From Protonemura montana (lineage: Eukaryota > Arthropoda > Insecta > Plecoptera > Nemouridae): DNA of 64,000 nucleotides. Position numbers and translations under genes: made by a program. The DNA is taken from contig OX387605.1 of assembly GCA_947568835.1 (NCBI GenBank), forward strand, positions 16,372,418 to 16,436,417. Direction: 5' to 3'. Shown in pieces: positions 35,601-46,656 of this stretch (positions within the stretch are counted from its first letter, which is position 1; every line of letters begins with the position of its first letter). The notes below the pieces were generated by a model. It searched no databases, had not been told where the DNA came from, and was given only the letters and a program-made list of their open reading frames with translations.

Positions 35601-38600
35601 CTCAACTTGCCGTGTGAAGTGGTCTTCACTTCGAGTCCCGATAATTTCCACATAATCTGTTCGGCCAAATTGCAGGCCCTCGTGCTCGCGGTCTGGTTGA
35701 GCGCCAGGTACTCCAGCTACGTATCCTACAGGATAATGCCAGGAGTGCCCTCTACGTGAGAGCACTCTTAGATCATATCGGCTATACCATTTTCATGCTA
35801 ATGTGTTACGCCCTCCCGCCCCCTAAAACTCCCCCAAAGGGTAATCCATGGATACACAAGTAATTAATTGTTCATTTACCGAGGATTGAAGACTTGTGTG
35901 CACTCTCCAAATGCAGATGTTTGAGCTTTCAAGTCGATTCTGAAATCTGTAAAAAAACATCAAAATCATTTTTGTTTACATTACGAATGCTCGTCACGGA
36001 CAGGCCAATATTGTTCGTGATTATATGGAAATAAAATGCAAATTTATGTTTCATAAAAAATTGTAGGACTAAGAACCCTTAAAAGAAAAGAGCGTAAACT
36101 GTAAAACCAACCACAAACTAATAATTTCTTGCTCTATGAGGTTTCTTCTATAAAGCGATGGGTGAAAATGGTCAAAACAACAAATTTGAACCAACCGATA
36201 GTAATTCCATCCTTCACTAACAGTTGTGGCTAGTGGGGCACAAAATCAAACCTGTCATCAATACCATTGTACCATAAACAATACTATGAATACTATGTAC
36301 TATGAACAAGCGTGAATTCTGCATTTTTTACCTGTTATATATTATGTTATGTTCATTATTTTAAAAGTCATGTGATTGATGTGTCTGCAACACAAAATCA
36401 AACCCCGATAGCAATTATGAAAACTGCCAACACACTTGTGAGGCCTATTATCTCTGTGTGTGGTCCGTCGTCCGGCACTCATCCTACACTTTAGGGTGAC
36501 AGTTCATCAGGCGATGAGAGGACCTAGAGTCAGGGAGGGGGTGGCGAATGACGTTTATTCGGGGTCCTGCATATGCGATTGTCGAAATCATTTGCCCGTC
36601 GCACCCTGTTTTAGATTTGCTAGCGCGATATTGGCTTCATTGTGCTTCGTCATGCTCTGCGGTCTTGCTTCGTGAGCTTTGACCACTGTGCACCCCTTGA
36701 GTAATCAAATAATTACGTTGTAGGGAGGATTTACTTGGAATTTCGTTAAATTGTTAATGGCGAAATATTTGCATCGCCCGATGGTGACAACTAGTCCACA
36801 TTTACGCACTTCTAAAAATATTTTTTCTTATTTTTCAGTGTTAGTAGACATTTTTGTTCGGTTTCCATTGACTTCGATGCCTACAAGTTCCTTTTTCTAT
36901 GATAAAAAGTCGTTTTTAGACGAAACATTGGGTTTATAGTCGCTAGTCGCAGTGTTATGTTACATTTTCCAATTAAAAAGCCTCCAACATATGGTAACGA
37001 TTACGACCATTCGGTGACGCTTGCTGCTGACTTTTTTTTTTACAAGCCCCTACAATCGACTCAAAATATCGACATGCATTCACTCCAAATCAAATAAATC
37101 GTTCAAATTAGCCTTAATTAATTAGCGTTAACTAGTCGCAAATGCTAGAAATAACGAAAAATATCCGAACACTCAAAATAACGGAGACTCCGTCTCGGCG
37201 TAATGGCGACTACCATTTTTGTCGCGAAAATAGTTCGTCTTAAACGACTGATTATTTATAAACCCAATTGATGTTTCATCAAAATGTTTCGTGAATGATT
37301 GCAGTAGTTTCGGGAAAAAATTAACTTCGTCTCTGATTTGTTGTTTTCCATCTTCTATTCCAGGACGCGGGGGCCGTCGAGGCGGCGGCGGCTACGGTAG
37401 CGGCTTCGGCAACGTAAGCGGCTACGGTGGCGGAGGCGGTGGCGACAGATACAATCCTTATCACAGGCAGGGGGGCACCGGCGACAACTACAGCACTGGC
37501 AACAACACTTTCAACACCGCCAACGCCTCTCAAGGATATAGCACCGGCCACAGGACCAACGACAGAGGGTGAGCAAAGACACTTGTTCGGTGGAGGAGCC
37601 GGGCTTCTCAAGTCAGTGTGAAACAGACACTGAGCGTGTAGTGGTGGAGGTGCCAGGTTTGATGCTTAGATTTAAAGTTTTAAACCCTAACCCACGTTGC
37701 CTACCCATACCCATAACCCTAACCCATATTGTTGCAGCACATGTACTATTGTCAATCTTAGCATGAAATGGACGCATAAACGGTACAATCATTGATAGTG
37801 GTTTTCAGAAGTGAATAATGTAAGAGACCACATTTCTGATTTTTTCTGTCAAACAGTCCAGTCATCGGCTGAGATGTCAAATTCTGGAAATCGATTATTG
37901 GTACCACAGAGAAACATTCTTTTATGCATGGCGTGAGTCTTGGTGACTTACTGGAATCACCGGGTTTTTTTATATGTTTACGAACAGCCGTCTTTTTACT
38001 TAGCCCATTTTTCTTATAAGTTTCATCATATCTTAAACGTCTTTCCTGACCCTCAAAACGACACAAAAAGCTCACGTGGCCGCATCTCGTCAACGTGCCG
38101 CAAGACACGTGATGGCGCGCGCTCCCCGACAAATTTTCCTAAAAGTGGACCGCTTGGCTTCGGCACCGCTTGCTGGTGAGGGGGTGTCAAAGCCAGCGTC
38201 AGTGTTTCGTGTCGAGGTCTTGATTGATGGCGGTTGACGGAGAGTGCGAGGAGGTTGTTGGAAAAACAAGTGCACCATCATTCACCTGACCGCTCCATCG
38301 TGCGGTCCACTCAATCTCAATTTCACCGCGTTTTCCCGACACTTTTCCGACACTTTTCCGACAGGATGTGGGTATTTAACGCTTTGCACGCTGGGAAATT
38401 GTGGTAGTTGTTTTGTTTGTGTCTGTTTTTTTTTTTTAGTTTCAAATTGCACTTAAACCAACTGCATGGGTTTGGTAATTGGTAGCGTTACGCACTGGTG
38501 TTTTGAAAATTCTTTAAATTCTTTCATTTTTGCTGGTCAGTCGAAGTATGATTAGCTTCTTTCTGTATTTATTCCCTTTTCTTTTTTCGACACACCACTT

Positions 38601-39468
38601 ATCATTTTCATCAATTTACCTTGTTAACAACATTCGCTCGATCGACGAAGTAATCATGAAAGATGTAACGTAAATATGGCCGCGAAAATTGTTCTTTCAT
38701 TCCCAATGTCTTGCGAATCTACATTATGCACCCATGCGGAACTTCTTGGATTGTTGAGAGTCACCCCCGAGATTTAATGACATGTTCGCATCTGATTGAC
38801 TAGCATGGCATTACCATAGGTATTACCTACGTGTTGCGGTGAGGCGTTGCTGTTTGCTTGCTTCGATGCTTCACGCGCACTGTCAACACAACAACCCTCC
38901 TAGCGTACCCCACGCAGCCAACGTAGCCAACCTATTTGCCAATGCGAACGCGACCTGGGTATCCACTTAGCGGATTATTCCCTCCGAACGGATGTCTGCC
39001 AAGGGCATAGGTGAACGTAGGCGTGCATTTTCCTGCATGAGGGAGCAGTCCAGTTCTTGGCGCGATTTCTTGTGACCTATTATGATGCAAATTTGCCCCG
39101 ACTTCCATTGATATTTTCAAACAAAATAACTTACCAATCGTGAAATGCCTCATTAATCAATCAGTGTGTCTGTAACCCGTCGTACGCTTCCATAAAAGTT
39201 AAACCTAGTGTGTGCTATACAGACAGTTCTCCACCTAGATTTGTGTACCTTTCAATCTTCAGACATAATTTTCTCAGACATTTTTCCCCCCATGGTCTTT
39301 ATATTAAATTGAAAATGATAATGCTTTTTTAAATTGTGTAAATAACAGCTATTTATTGTATCCAGGTCTAACCGGCACAGTGGAGGACATCAGAACTCGA
39401 ACCGCGGAGGCGGCGGCGGCTACAGGGGTAGGAATTACGGGGGCGGTGGGGGCGGGAATCGGCGTTAA
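8634..39468 (+). CDS. XRN2: 5'-3' exoribonuclease 2 (XRN2/Rat1), nuclear
   Basis: Sixteen exons join in phase to 973 aa: 8634-8708, 8811-8938, 9037-9148, 9288-9551, 9930-10185, 10368-10657, 10786-10986, 11735-11851, 12436-12642, 13085-13282, 13754-13910, 14059-14287, 14910-15173, 15621-15736, 37364-37568, 39366-39468. The protein opens [11 protein letters not shown], the invariant XRN start. Catalytic motifs are intact: [98 protein letters not shown] knuckle ([14 protein letters not shown]) marks XRN2 rather than cytoplasmic XRN1. The second conserved segment ([31 protein letters not shown]) is also complete. The tail is Gly/Arg-rich. Known role: degrades uncapped RNA, torpedo transcription termination, rRNA processing. 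Length fits the family (human about 950). Poly(A) signals lie at 39818 and 39886. The only oddity is the 21.6-kb intron before the last two exons. Confidence 0.96.
17317..19130 (-). CDS. Diverged CFAP20-family protein, nested antisense in an XRN2 intron
   Basis: Four exons read on the minus strand: 19130-19035, 18872-18675, 18138-17950, 17475-17317. All junctions are phase 0 with GT/AG ends and give 212 aa plus TAG. Collinear blocks match CFAP20 (Bug22/GTL3): [98 protein letters not shown] and [19 protein letters not shown]20 proper (about 193 aa) is among the most conserved ciliary/axonemal proteins and also has reported roles at centrioles and in the nucleus. This copy is clearly diverged, with an altered N-terminus and an extra C-terminal extension of about 20 residues, so it looks like a second paralogue rather than the standard gene. 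The last exon is found only by splicing from GAG/GTGACG at 17950; reading through gives an early stop. A minus-strand AATAAA lies at about 17235-17240. Expression pattern is unknown. Confidence 0.85.
19793..19812. repeat. Poly(G) run, 20 bases
   Basis: An uninterrupted run of G on the plus strand, one of five long G or C runs in the window; the others are at 24850-24871, 28365-28383, 42264-42283 and 61251-61276. It has no coding meaning. Exact length is likely to be assembly-sensitive. Confidence 0.85.
22371..22990. repeat. Diverged tandem array, about three copies of a ~208-bp unit
   Basis: Unit 1 (about 22371-22581) and unit 2 (about 22582-22789) share the core CATCATTTACGCATTATTTC, then ATCAAATC, GCGAGTGTAAA and later matching blocks, at an offset of 211 bp. 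Unit 3 (from about 22790) is more diverged (CGTTATTCTCATAACATCAGCC, then GAACATTCTC...), at offsets of 413-419 bp from unit 1. No open reading frame runs through it. The unit does not match a repeat I know. The right boundary is uncertain. Confidence 0.6.
23063..23593 (-). CDS. Unrecognised 176-codon open frame (candidate exon)
   Basis: This is the longest minus-strand frame in the big intron outside the CFAP20-like gene. It contains a His/Ser-rich stretch ([13 protein letters not shown]) and a more ordinary C-terminal half with a basic [18 protein letters not shown] segment. I recognise no family. A splice-acceptor-like site (TGACTTTTCAG) occurs within the frame near 23500, so the real exon could start there. 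A frame this long is borderline for chance in a 64-kb AT-rich window. Treat it as unproven. Confidence 0.2.
   Translation of the reverse strand: MGNGLNFTWIQYFWIKINDCKQIFISISISKMTFQDALDFSSHHWYKNHSHSHSHKNYPHHKPPADHHTINDQQNFVEIPVPGPPLLPSSRRRKLPDLVKSASRVFHKRTILTCAIHEALSLARVLSARLSPHLSHSEIKQAAYGANTMQALRNTLVELGIKDLHQSNLKRRLYVQ
24850..24871. repeat. Poly(C) run interrupted once
   Basis: Fifteen C, one T, then six C on the plus strand. It is preceded by ordinary AT-rich sequence and has no coding meaning. Confidence 0.85.
25257..25520. other. CpG-dense GC-rich island inside the XRN2 intron
   Basis: About 260 bp of strongly GC-rich, CpG-packed sequence (repeated GCG, CGACG and GCCGACG words) between AT-rich flanks. 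A plus-strand frame (25257-25607, 116 codons) crosses it, as does a minus-strand frame of 71 codons. Both are Arg/Ala/Asp-rich as expected from CGN/GCN composition and show no motif, so I do not call a gene. It may be an alternative promoter, an enhancer or a fragment of an unknown repeat. Confidence 0.5.
25967..26401 (+). mobile_element. 5S rRNA-derived SINE (SINE3 type)
   Basis: The head (about 25967-26085) is recognisably 5S rRNA-like: ACACCGGTTCTCGTGAGATC, CGCCGAAGTTAAGTAACACT and TGGATGGGTGACC match the 5S internal promoter region, so it could carry its own RNA polymerase III promoter. A body of unknown origin follows, containing GGTTAGGTTAGGT, and the 3' end is GGCGTTAAACCCCAATAATC plus a short ATCA tail, a tail type shared by many insect LINEs and SINEs. 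It is bracketed by 13-bp direct repeats CAAGCATTAYGTC (25954-25966 and 26402-26414, one C/T difference). These are target-site duplications and fix both ends. The 5S part differs from functional 5S at several sites, so it is not a working 5S gene. Confidence 0.87.
27195..27265 (+). repeat. tRNA-like segment, possible SINE remnant
   Basis: The text has an A-box-like TGGCCGAGTGC and, about 35 bases on, a T-arm-like hairpin CGGGT-GCTCGAGT-ACCCG with a perfect 5-bp stem. The loop has eight bases rather than seven and no acceptor stem closes, so it is not a working tRNA. A decayed tRNA-Ser/Leu-derived SINE head is possible. No tail or target duplication was found. Confidence 0.25.
28365..28383. 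repeat. Poly(G) run, 19 bases
   Basis: Uninterrupted G run on the plus strand in noncoding intron sequence. Confidence 0.85.
33280..33540. promoter_or_regulatory. GC-rich island with two RFX X-box-like motifs
   Basis: A CpG-rich patch of about 260 bp in the large XRN2 intron. It contains GTATCCATGGCAAC at 33424-33437, close to the RFX-factor X-box consensus GTTNCCATGGNAAC with one mismatch, and a second partial site GTTGCCATGCGAC at 33461-33473. X-boxes often control ciliary genes, and the nested CFAP20-like gene starts about 14 kb away on the opposite strand. That link is speculative. Open frames here on both strands show no protein motif. Confidence 0.3.
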
Positions 39469-42263
39469 TTTCATGACGTGCCAGATAAAATGACGGACGG
39501 CAAATACCTTATCAAGAGGGAATTGCCACAGACGTTTGTTTTATTAGCGAAAACGCGCAAACTTTGGCTCACATTCACTATAAATGCAATTTCATATTCT
39601 AAACAAAGTTGTGAGCATTTCATTGGCCAACTGATTTTAATTCCATTTGGATTGTACGTGTAAAGCATGTTAACAGAAAGGCCATGGAAATCGTTGGCGA
39701 AACACTTGTTTGAACAAAACGACCGGCATTATTTTAAACCTAACTCTTCTATTTTTCATTCTAGACTAGAATGCTAGGAGATTTGATCCTTACAAAATGC
39801 ATTTCTTTTGTATGTAAAATAAAATACAAATTATTTTTGGATCTGCCTCAGAGTGCAAATCCTACAATGGATATTATACATTTTCAATAAACTCGGCAAT
39901 TTCGTTTGGTAAGAAATTTGTCTTTATGGTTTCTATCACTTTCCCTCACACCTGATATTTCTTCGTCTGCGAAAACCGTTATTTCGCCAAACTTCAGTCA
40001 TTCCATTTATGAGTTCCAAGTACTTACGAGGCAATGAGAATTTGGATAACCAGTGACTCCACAAATGAATCTAACTCTCTCAAGTAAATTCTTCAAGTAC
40101 TAACGGATTTCTTACCTTCAAAGAGTCGTTCACGTAGGTCGTCGTTTTTTTTTCTTTATCGCGACACTCAAAAGTCAATCAAGCCCCTTCTGTTTCTTCT
40201 CAGGTGTAAAAGTGATCGTTCCCGGCGCTTTCCCACCAAACACCAAGTCAAGACACTGTACCCCTCCCCCAATTAACAGGGTGCTGACATTGCCGAGACC
40301 ACGGTTCCCCAGAAAGGGGGTGCACGGGCGGGTGATTGCAGATAATTGTCGGTACCGGGGTGGTCCTAACACGCATCACACGCTGCCCGCGCGGGGCGCC
40401 TCGGGGGTCGAATCAGGGCCCTCTGTCGCTTGGGGGGCGCACCGGTGTGGTCTCCGGTCTCACACGAAGCAGTCAAGTGATTTCTTATTTGATGCAATGA
40501 TTAGGTGGACTTTGGTCCATCTGGGAGTGATGGTGATGTTTTTACAGCTCCGTATGTCTGCTTGGAGTCAAGTCGATGAAAGAAACAAAGAGTTCAGTGG
40601 ACTGCGGCTAGAAGTTCTACGGATAACCAGGAAAGCGTAGAAATTAAACTTCTGCTGAAATAAATAACGTCAGCTTCGAAATTTAATCTCGCTATGGTTT
40701 CTGGCATTTGGTCTCACGTTTTGAAGGAAGAAAGCGAAATAATTTCTAGTTGAAAGCTGTGTTGAAAGTATTGATGATTGACATTGGATTCATATAACGC
40801 ACCACACTTACTTTTTCACTATTTCAGGTTTCCGCACGTTTTCCTCTTGAACAGCCGATACAATTTAGCAACTATTCAAAACAACTGCACAGGGCTTGTT
40901 CATTATCAAGTTCAGAAATCTATTTTCGGCTTTTGCAGTTAGCAGTCCGAATGACATGACCCGGTGCTTGCACGTACCATGAAATCGCTAATTGCAAGGC
41001 AAACTGCATTGATTGCTCGCTCCGCCCTAAAAACAACCGTATTTCAAACCCCCTGCTGCTGCCCTTTGTTTCAAGGGCCTGGCGTGGTGGCTTAGGGTAA
41101 GGGTCAATCTCACGTCACTGTACAAAGTCTGGTAGCAGTGATGCGTGCCCCATCGACGGTATCGCGTCATAAGCGTCGAACGCCGACGTCAAAGAAGGGC
41201 ATCCATACGTAGACAAAGCTACTTGCCGACCTGTATAAGGGGCGAGTGGAATTGCAGTCTGCTAGATTTAGGGATATGACAGATTTATATTTTTCCCGAG
41301 CCTTTTGTCTTCAAAGTGGTCACTTCTGAGTATTAAAATGTACCTTTTGAGTTCTACCACAGAAACTGTGCTCGCCTAAGACTTATTGACCCATCTGTTG
41401 CACTGAGAAAACACCAAGTGCAGGTTAATGATACAATGTAGCTGGTTCCAAATAGGGCAAAACTTTCTTTGGAAATGGTATTAATTCCCCAAATTGGTTG
41501 TAACACGTCATACTAAAGTCTTTTAATAGTATCTAATCATTTTTACATTGCCATGATTTTGTCGCGATTGAGCTTTCGGTTACGATTTTTCTCATGTGGA
41601 GAAAGTTTGGTGCATTTCGGGGCTTAAGTTTGTAGAAGCCAGAAGGGCCTTAATATTTCCACGACCCGTTCCTGGGCATGAGGTGGCGACGGTGCTGCTC
41701 CGAAACCCCGTTAGGATTTTACTAATGTGAGTTTAAAGCTAATGTCATTCTGCATGTTAAATGAGGCCCAAGCAAATTAAACTTTTTGACCCCAAATGCG
41801 GTCGTTTTTGGAAGCAATTAAACGACATAGAGTAAACGTACACGTATGTACGTTAAGCTTTTCGCAGGGAAAGTTAGCTTTAGAAGCAAACCCGTGTTCG
41901 AGAGCCGTAACTTTGACTCCACTCTTCCATAACAAGGGGTTAAATTTTCACATTTTCCGGGTTCTTAAGCATGCTGAGGGCAATATCACATGTTCGTCTA
42001 TTGCATTGAATGCTTAGCAGCACTGTAGAGCTGAGAGCTAGCTCTAATAAAGCAATTCAAGTGATTGGACCCACGTTTTGGGGTCCACGCCTCTCATCGG
42101 CACCCTCGGCACCCCCACCACCCCATCCAAGGCGACTTCTCGGGGTTGGCTGTCGAGTGCCACCGGAAGTAATCACGACGCCGACGAAATCGACCCGACA
42201 TGCGCCCCGGCGACTTTTTAGCTACGCGATCGTTGCTAGCTCTCTTGTTTTTTCTTTTTGGTT

Positions 42264-42283
42264 GGGGGGGGGGGGGGGGGGGG
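42264..42283. repeat. Poly(G) run, 20 bases
   Basis: Uninterrupted G run on the plus strand, about 260 bp before a 24-base A run (42545-42568). Confidence 0.85.
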
Positions 42284-42536
42284 CGCGGAGGTGTTTTTAT
42301 TTTCGAGACGGATAAATTATATTTTAACGAAACCTTGGTTTCCCGCTCTGTCGAAATAATCACGGAGTCCACCAAACAGTTACGCAATTTTTTTGGTTTG
42401 TTTTTGGTTCACAAAGGTGAAGAAGCATCTTAAAAACATTTACCGCACAGCTAGTTTATAGATACTGTTACCAGAGTTCGTTTTGGGTTTATATGATTTT
42501 TTTTTCTTTGTTGCAGTTGGTGTCAGATTTTAGAGT

Positions 42537-42544
<8 letters not shown>

Positions 42545-42568
<24 letters not shown>
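42545..42568. repeat. Poly(A) run, 24 bases
   Basis: A homopolymer tract. It could be the tail of an old retroposed sequence, but no upstream element or target-site duplication was identified. Confidence 0.8.
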
Positions 42569-45500
42569 TAGAGTACAAGAATAATCACATGTTTTTTGAA
42601 AAAAAAAAAAAATTTTAACCTGACCATCGGCTTATAAGACATGCGTCAGCGACATAAGAATCCAGCAAATACCTCTAGAACTCCGTTTCTTCTTTGATAT
42701 AACATGCAGTTGAACCGGAATTGTCTAGTGATGCGAATGATGTGTCTATTGAATTACCCTCAAGGTATCCGTCCTCTGATCATGCCCATGTTTTCACTGG
42801 GGCAACCGCAGTGCTATTCAATTCGGCCCAGTAATGACAGGCCCTATCAAAACCCGCCCATTGTGACGACATACATATCATGCTATCTGCGCCAACATCG
42901 GATCTCATTTTCCAGCTACCGGCATAATACGGTCTATTAACGCACCTCGTTTTTCAAAAGACCTTTAGAAATGTTTTAGAAAATGATGATATCAACAAGC
43001 TAACTTGGGTAGTTGATAGTTTGAGCAATATAGATCCAAATCGTTGAATTTAGATTCATTCTCATGACGGGTTCATTAGATTTGCGATTGCTTTTCATAG
43101 CACCAATGGAAAAATCTTCCCTATTACAGATGACATGTTGAGATTTCAAAGAGCGAACAAAGTTGAAGATTAAGATCTCTTAGACTTGCATGGTAAAATG
43201 AGCTTGTTCGCTGCGTTACATGCTTCGTTCTTGTAACTTAATTTTAGTTAAGCTTCATATAAGCTTACAAGTGCAGTGCACACACCTATAATTATTAATT
43301 ATGAGCCAGCTGTCCAACAAAAATGTCATATATTTCATACTCCCAATGCGTCCGTAAGGCTCCAAAACTCCAGCTTGTTATAAAATCCCTCTCATTGAAG
43401 TACCATCCAGATACCAGCCCGAGTATTCCTTGTAACATCCCATCCCGACCACAATAACGCTTCCATCTGCAAGGTGATACATTGCAGCCCTCGCACATGG
43501 ACGCAGATCGCAGCGTTGTCACCCCGTTGTCCCTGCAATTACAATGCCAGGAGGTCCTGACAATGGAGATCCTCGACGCGAGCTGCAGGACTCAAGTGTT
43601 TTCCTTGGGACCCGGGAGGACAGAGGACAGGCTCGTCGAGATGTCACATTTGACATGGTGTGTCGCCTCCATTGCTGGCTCTATATTACTGAGGGAACTT
43701 GCATTTGTTCCGTAATGTAAGGGGCGCTGCCTGGTACGAATTTGTACTTGAGATTTTTGGTCTTGTAATTTTTTGGAGTGGTTTGGGCTTAGCTTACATT
43801 TTTATTTTTTTGAAATTTTGTGGTTACATTGATTCTTGTGAATTACTTATATAAATGGTCGTTACCACCCCTTTACTATCACTAAAAAACTAAAAATGAC
43901 TTCGGCAATTGGTATTTTAAGAACTTTCAGTGACTCCAGCCTTTAAATGTATTGGTCTTCTGAAAAAAAATCTCTTATTTGTTGCTAAACGATGCCTACC
44001 TGGTGAATATTTCATTTGTGATCCCTACTAACAAATCTCTTAAAATGCATAATTCCCTTGTGGTCCCCATTGGCAACCCCTGGTTAGCTGAAGTGGCCTT
44101 CAAGAGCGAAACTGTAGCAGAACTTGTGTCCTGTCCTCTGGTCTCCGCGTAGAGTACCTACCCATACATTTTATACCGACCCCTGCTAGACTCCACAGTG
44201 ATGATATTATAAAAAATATACTCCATGACTGCAGCTCGCATGTATACGTACCTACTCTACCTACATGTATATTACCCACCTGCCGCGACATAACCGCCTG
44301 AAGAGGCTGCTGGAAATATTTCACTCCACTATGCAACCTCGCCAACAAAACTATATTGCATGTATACAAGCCTCTTTGCCTTTGATTGCTTTATGAATAA
44401 CATTTTCATTTACCAAAGCTTGCTGCTGTACAGTAGTTACTACCTACATGAGCAGCCTCTCGAACAGAGAATGCTGCTGGAGCTTAACCGTCCAACAACT
44501 TTAATTCTATTATAGATTATTATTTTATTATAATTATTGTTGTGTTATAACTTATGTATTCAATGTGTAGATTCTGTTTAGAATGGAAGTTATTTTCTTT
44601 GACATTTGACAAATCTCCTTGTTTGTAGCGCGTAATACAGTTAGCAGCCACTAGAGAAAATTTAGTCCAAATTGTTGAAAACCACTTTTTGGCGCGCCAA
44701 GAGCTGTCTTAAAGAGAATTAGAACGTCCAATAATGGGATTAAAAAAGTCACGAGACACTCGTTCATAAATTACAAGCCCCTCGTTCATCAAAATCGTAC
44801 TTGTACAAATTGCACTCCGTCTCTCTCTCTCGTTTTTATTGTTTTCAGAAATGAAGAGGTCTTCTCATGACCTAAATCACCGACGTTCCCAAGCAAGACC
44901 CTTTTCACCCAAGTACCACTCTACTCACCACCAAACGAAATGACGATATTTTGATTTGCTCGACTATTAATCGATGATGAACGCTGTTGGTTGTGGACGA
45001 GCACGGGAATCGGGACGAGGACTTGATTTAAGACGAGTCATTGCCGATGAGCTTGTGGTCGTGGTCTTGGTGTTTACGCGACCGAGGGCTCTCCATGCTA
45101 GGTGCCCTCAGCCCCCGAAGAGTCCTCGATACGATGTGTCACTCCACAAAACGCTTCGATCTAGAGACCGCGTGGAGGAGCCTTATCAGCCTCCTCGCGA
45201 CTATACCGACGACTCGAACCACAAACTCGTTTTATTTACTTTACCCCATCACTAAGATTTCATGACATTTTAAGAGGATTACGCTTTCTTTGTAATAATT
45301 TTCAATGGTTAAAGCAAATATTGATTTTTTCCTCTCGATCATGGGTTTATTTGCTTTTATTTGCTCTTTCTCTATTATAATCTCGTAGTGGAGGAGCCAT
45401 GATTGATAGACGACCGTTTCCATACAATTTACATAAGCATTTCCACTTCGACAAATTGATACTAAATTGATTGTCAGCTGAATGAAAACACGTTATTCCA

Positions 45501-46047
45501 CAATGAATTTTTTTTTTGCTACCGCACGATATAAATAAACTGGAAATCAAAACGATATAAAATAATAAATTTCCCGGTGATCCTTTGAACTGTGGTTCTC
45601 GCACTCGAGAGATGCACTCTGCAATGGTGAAGCACCGCGACTCAATAGCTTACAGCACTCGGCAGCTTCACGAGACTCTTGATGACATCTCTTGACTTGA
45701 AGGGAGCCGTGGCATGGCGGTCAGATGGACCATCCACTCGCTCGCTACCGGCGACTGCCGGAAGAGACAAAGATACACTCGAAAAGAGCCGGGTTATTGT
45801 TTTTTACCATGAATATTTCCCTCGCTTTTGAATCTCTCCACACTTGAGCAACGTGGAATCAAGATGGCGTTCAAAGCAAGTACGTGTATACGGGTCGGGA
45901 TGAGGACTTTGGGGAGTCTTTAGTTATGTGAATGTGCGTACTTTTGGAAGGGGGCAAATGTGACTCGTAGAATCTTCTTTAGATGAATTTAAACGTGGAG
46001 AATTGAAGAGATTGGCATGTACGATTTACCGTACGATGAATGCTATT

Positions 46048-46522
46048 GGGTCATTCCATATCAAGTGCCCACACTCAAAACCTTCACTATCTCAGAACTT
46101 GACGAAATTTTCAGGAGGGTTAGAACACCGGAAATAAAAAATCTCTTTTAAAGTTTTTTTCCATACGCCTAGCGGTTTGCCCGTGGCAGGGGATGGAAAA
46201 ATAAAATATTTTACTTTTTGCCCCGCACGGCCATTCACTATATTCACTCTAGCGTTTGAACAAATAAACTTAAAACGATGGGATTAGTTCTAAAATGATA
46301 ATCGTGCTTTCATTAACAAGAAAAAATGCATAAATTGCTTACTTATCAAGTTTAGGGGTAGAAAAAATCCACCCTTAAATTTCAACCCTTAATAACTCGA
46401 GAAGTAATTTTTTTTTTTTTTTTGTTTTGTTGTGAAGCATCTCCTGTCTATTATCTTTCCATGAAAAAAAAATTAATCATTAACAGCCGTATGATCAGAA
46501 GTTATGAGATTTTTATTGTATA
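46048..46522 (+). repeat. Left terminal inverted repeat, 475 bp
   Basis: Read by eye, it is the exact reverse complement of 49351-49825, including the 16-base T run. The first mismatch falls at 46523, after which similarity decays over a few tens of bases. It is followed by about 130 bp before the stop codon of the transposase-like ORF. Confidence 0.93.
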
Positions 46523-46656
46523 AATGTGTGTGCATTTAGTTGTGTTTCTGCAAGTCTGTTAGCATGGTCCATGCAATTCACCCGTAAATTGATAGATTAT
46601 ATAATTTTTCAGTTTAAAAATTGTGTGTAAGTACTACAAAGATTCTTTTTACTCAC

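Larger units (their letters stand above)
15737..37363 (+). other. 21.6-kb intron 14 of XRN2
   Basis: The donor (G then GTGAGT at 15737) and acceptor (TTCTATTCCAG ending at 37363) agree in phase 1 and join ...GGNHS to [10 protein letters not shown]. All earlier introns in the gene are under 1.5 kb. Inside are a nested antisense CFAP20-like gene (17317-19130), the three-copy repeat near 22.4-23.0 kb, a 5S-derived SINE (25967-26401) and GC-rich patches near 20.0-20.3, 25.26-25.52, 32.4-32.8 and 33.28-33.54 kb. The rest is AT-rich sequence in which I see no gene. Confidence 0.85.
39469..46047. other. 3' UTR of XRN2 then gene-free interval up to the transposon
   Basis: The first 440 bases are the XRN2 3' UTR, with AATAAA at 39818-39823 and 39886-39891. 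Beyond that I see no recognisable gene. There are GC-rich patches at about 40212-40470 and 42080-42180, a G20 run at 42264, an A24 run at 42545 and short pyrimidine repeats near 44820. Open frames of up to 142 codons (40212-40640) have compositions explained by the GC-rich patches. Confidence 0.55.

Noticed and set aside
40212..40640. 142-codon frame across a GC-rich patch
   Set aside because: Pro/Arg/Gly-rich composition follows from the GC content, which lowers stop density; no family resemblance.
41085..41260. tRNA-derived SINE suggested by TGGCTTAGGGT
   Set aside because: A good A-box match, but no B box at a workable distance, no tail and no target duplication.
43482..43715. Possible coding exon in a moderately GC-rich stretch
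   Set aside because: Several frames are open with none favoured by motif or splice signals.
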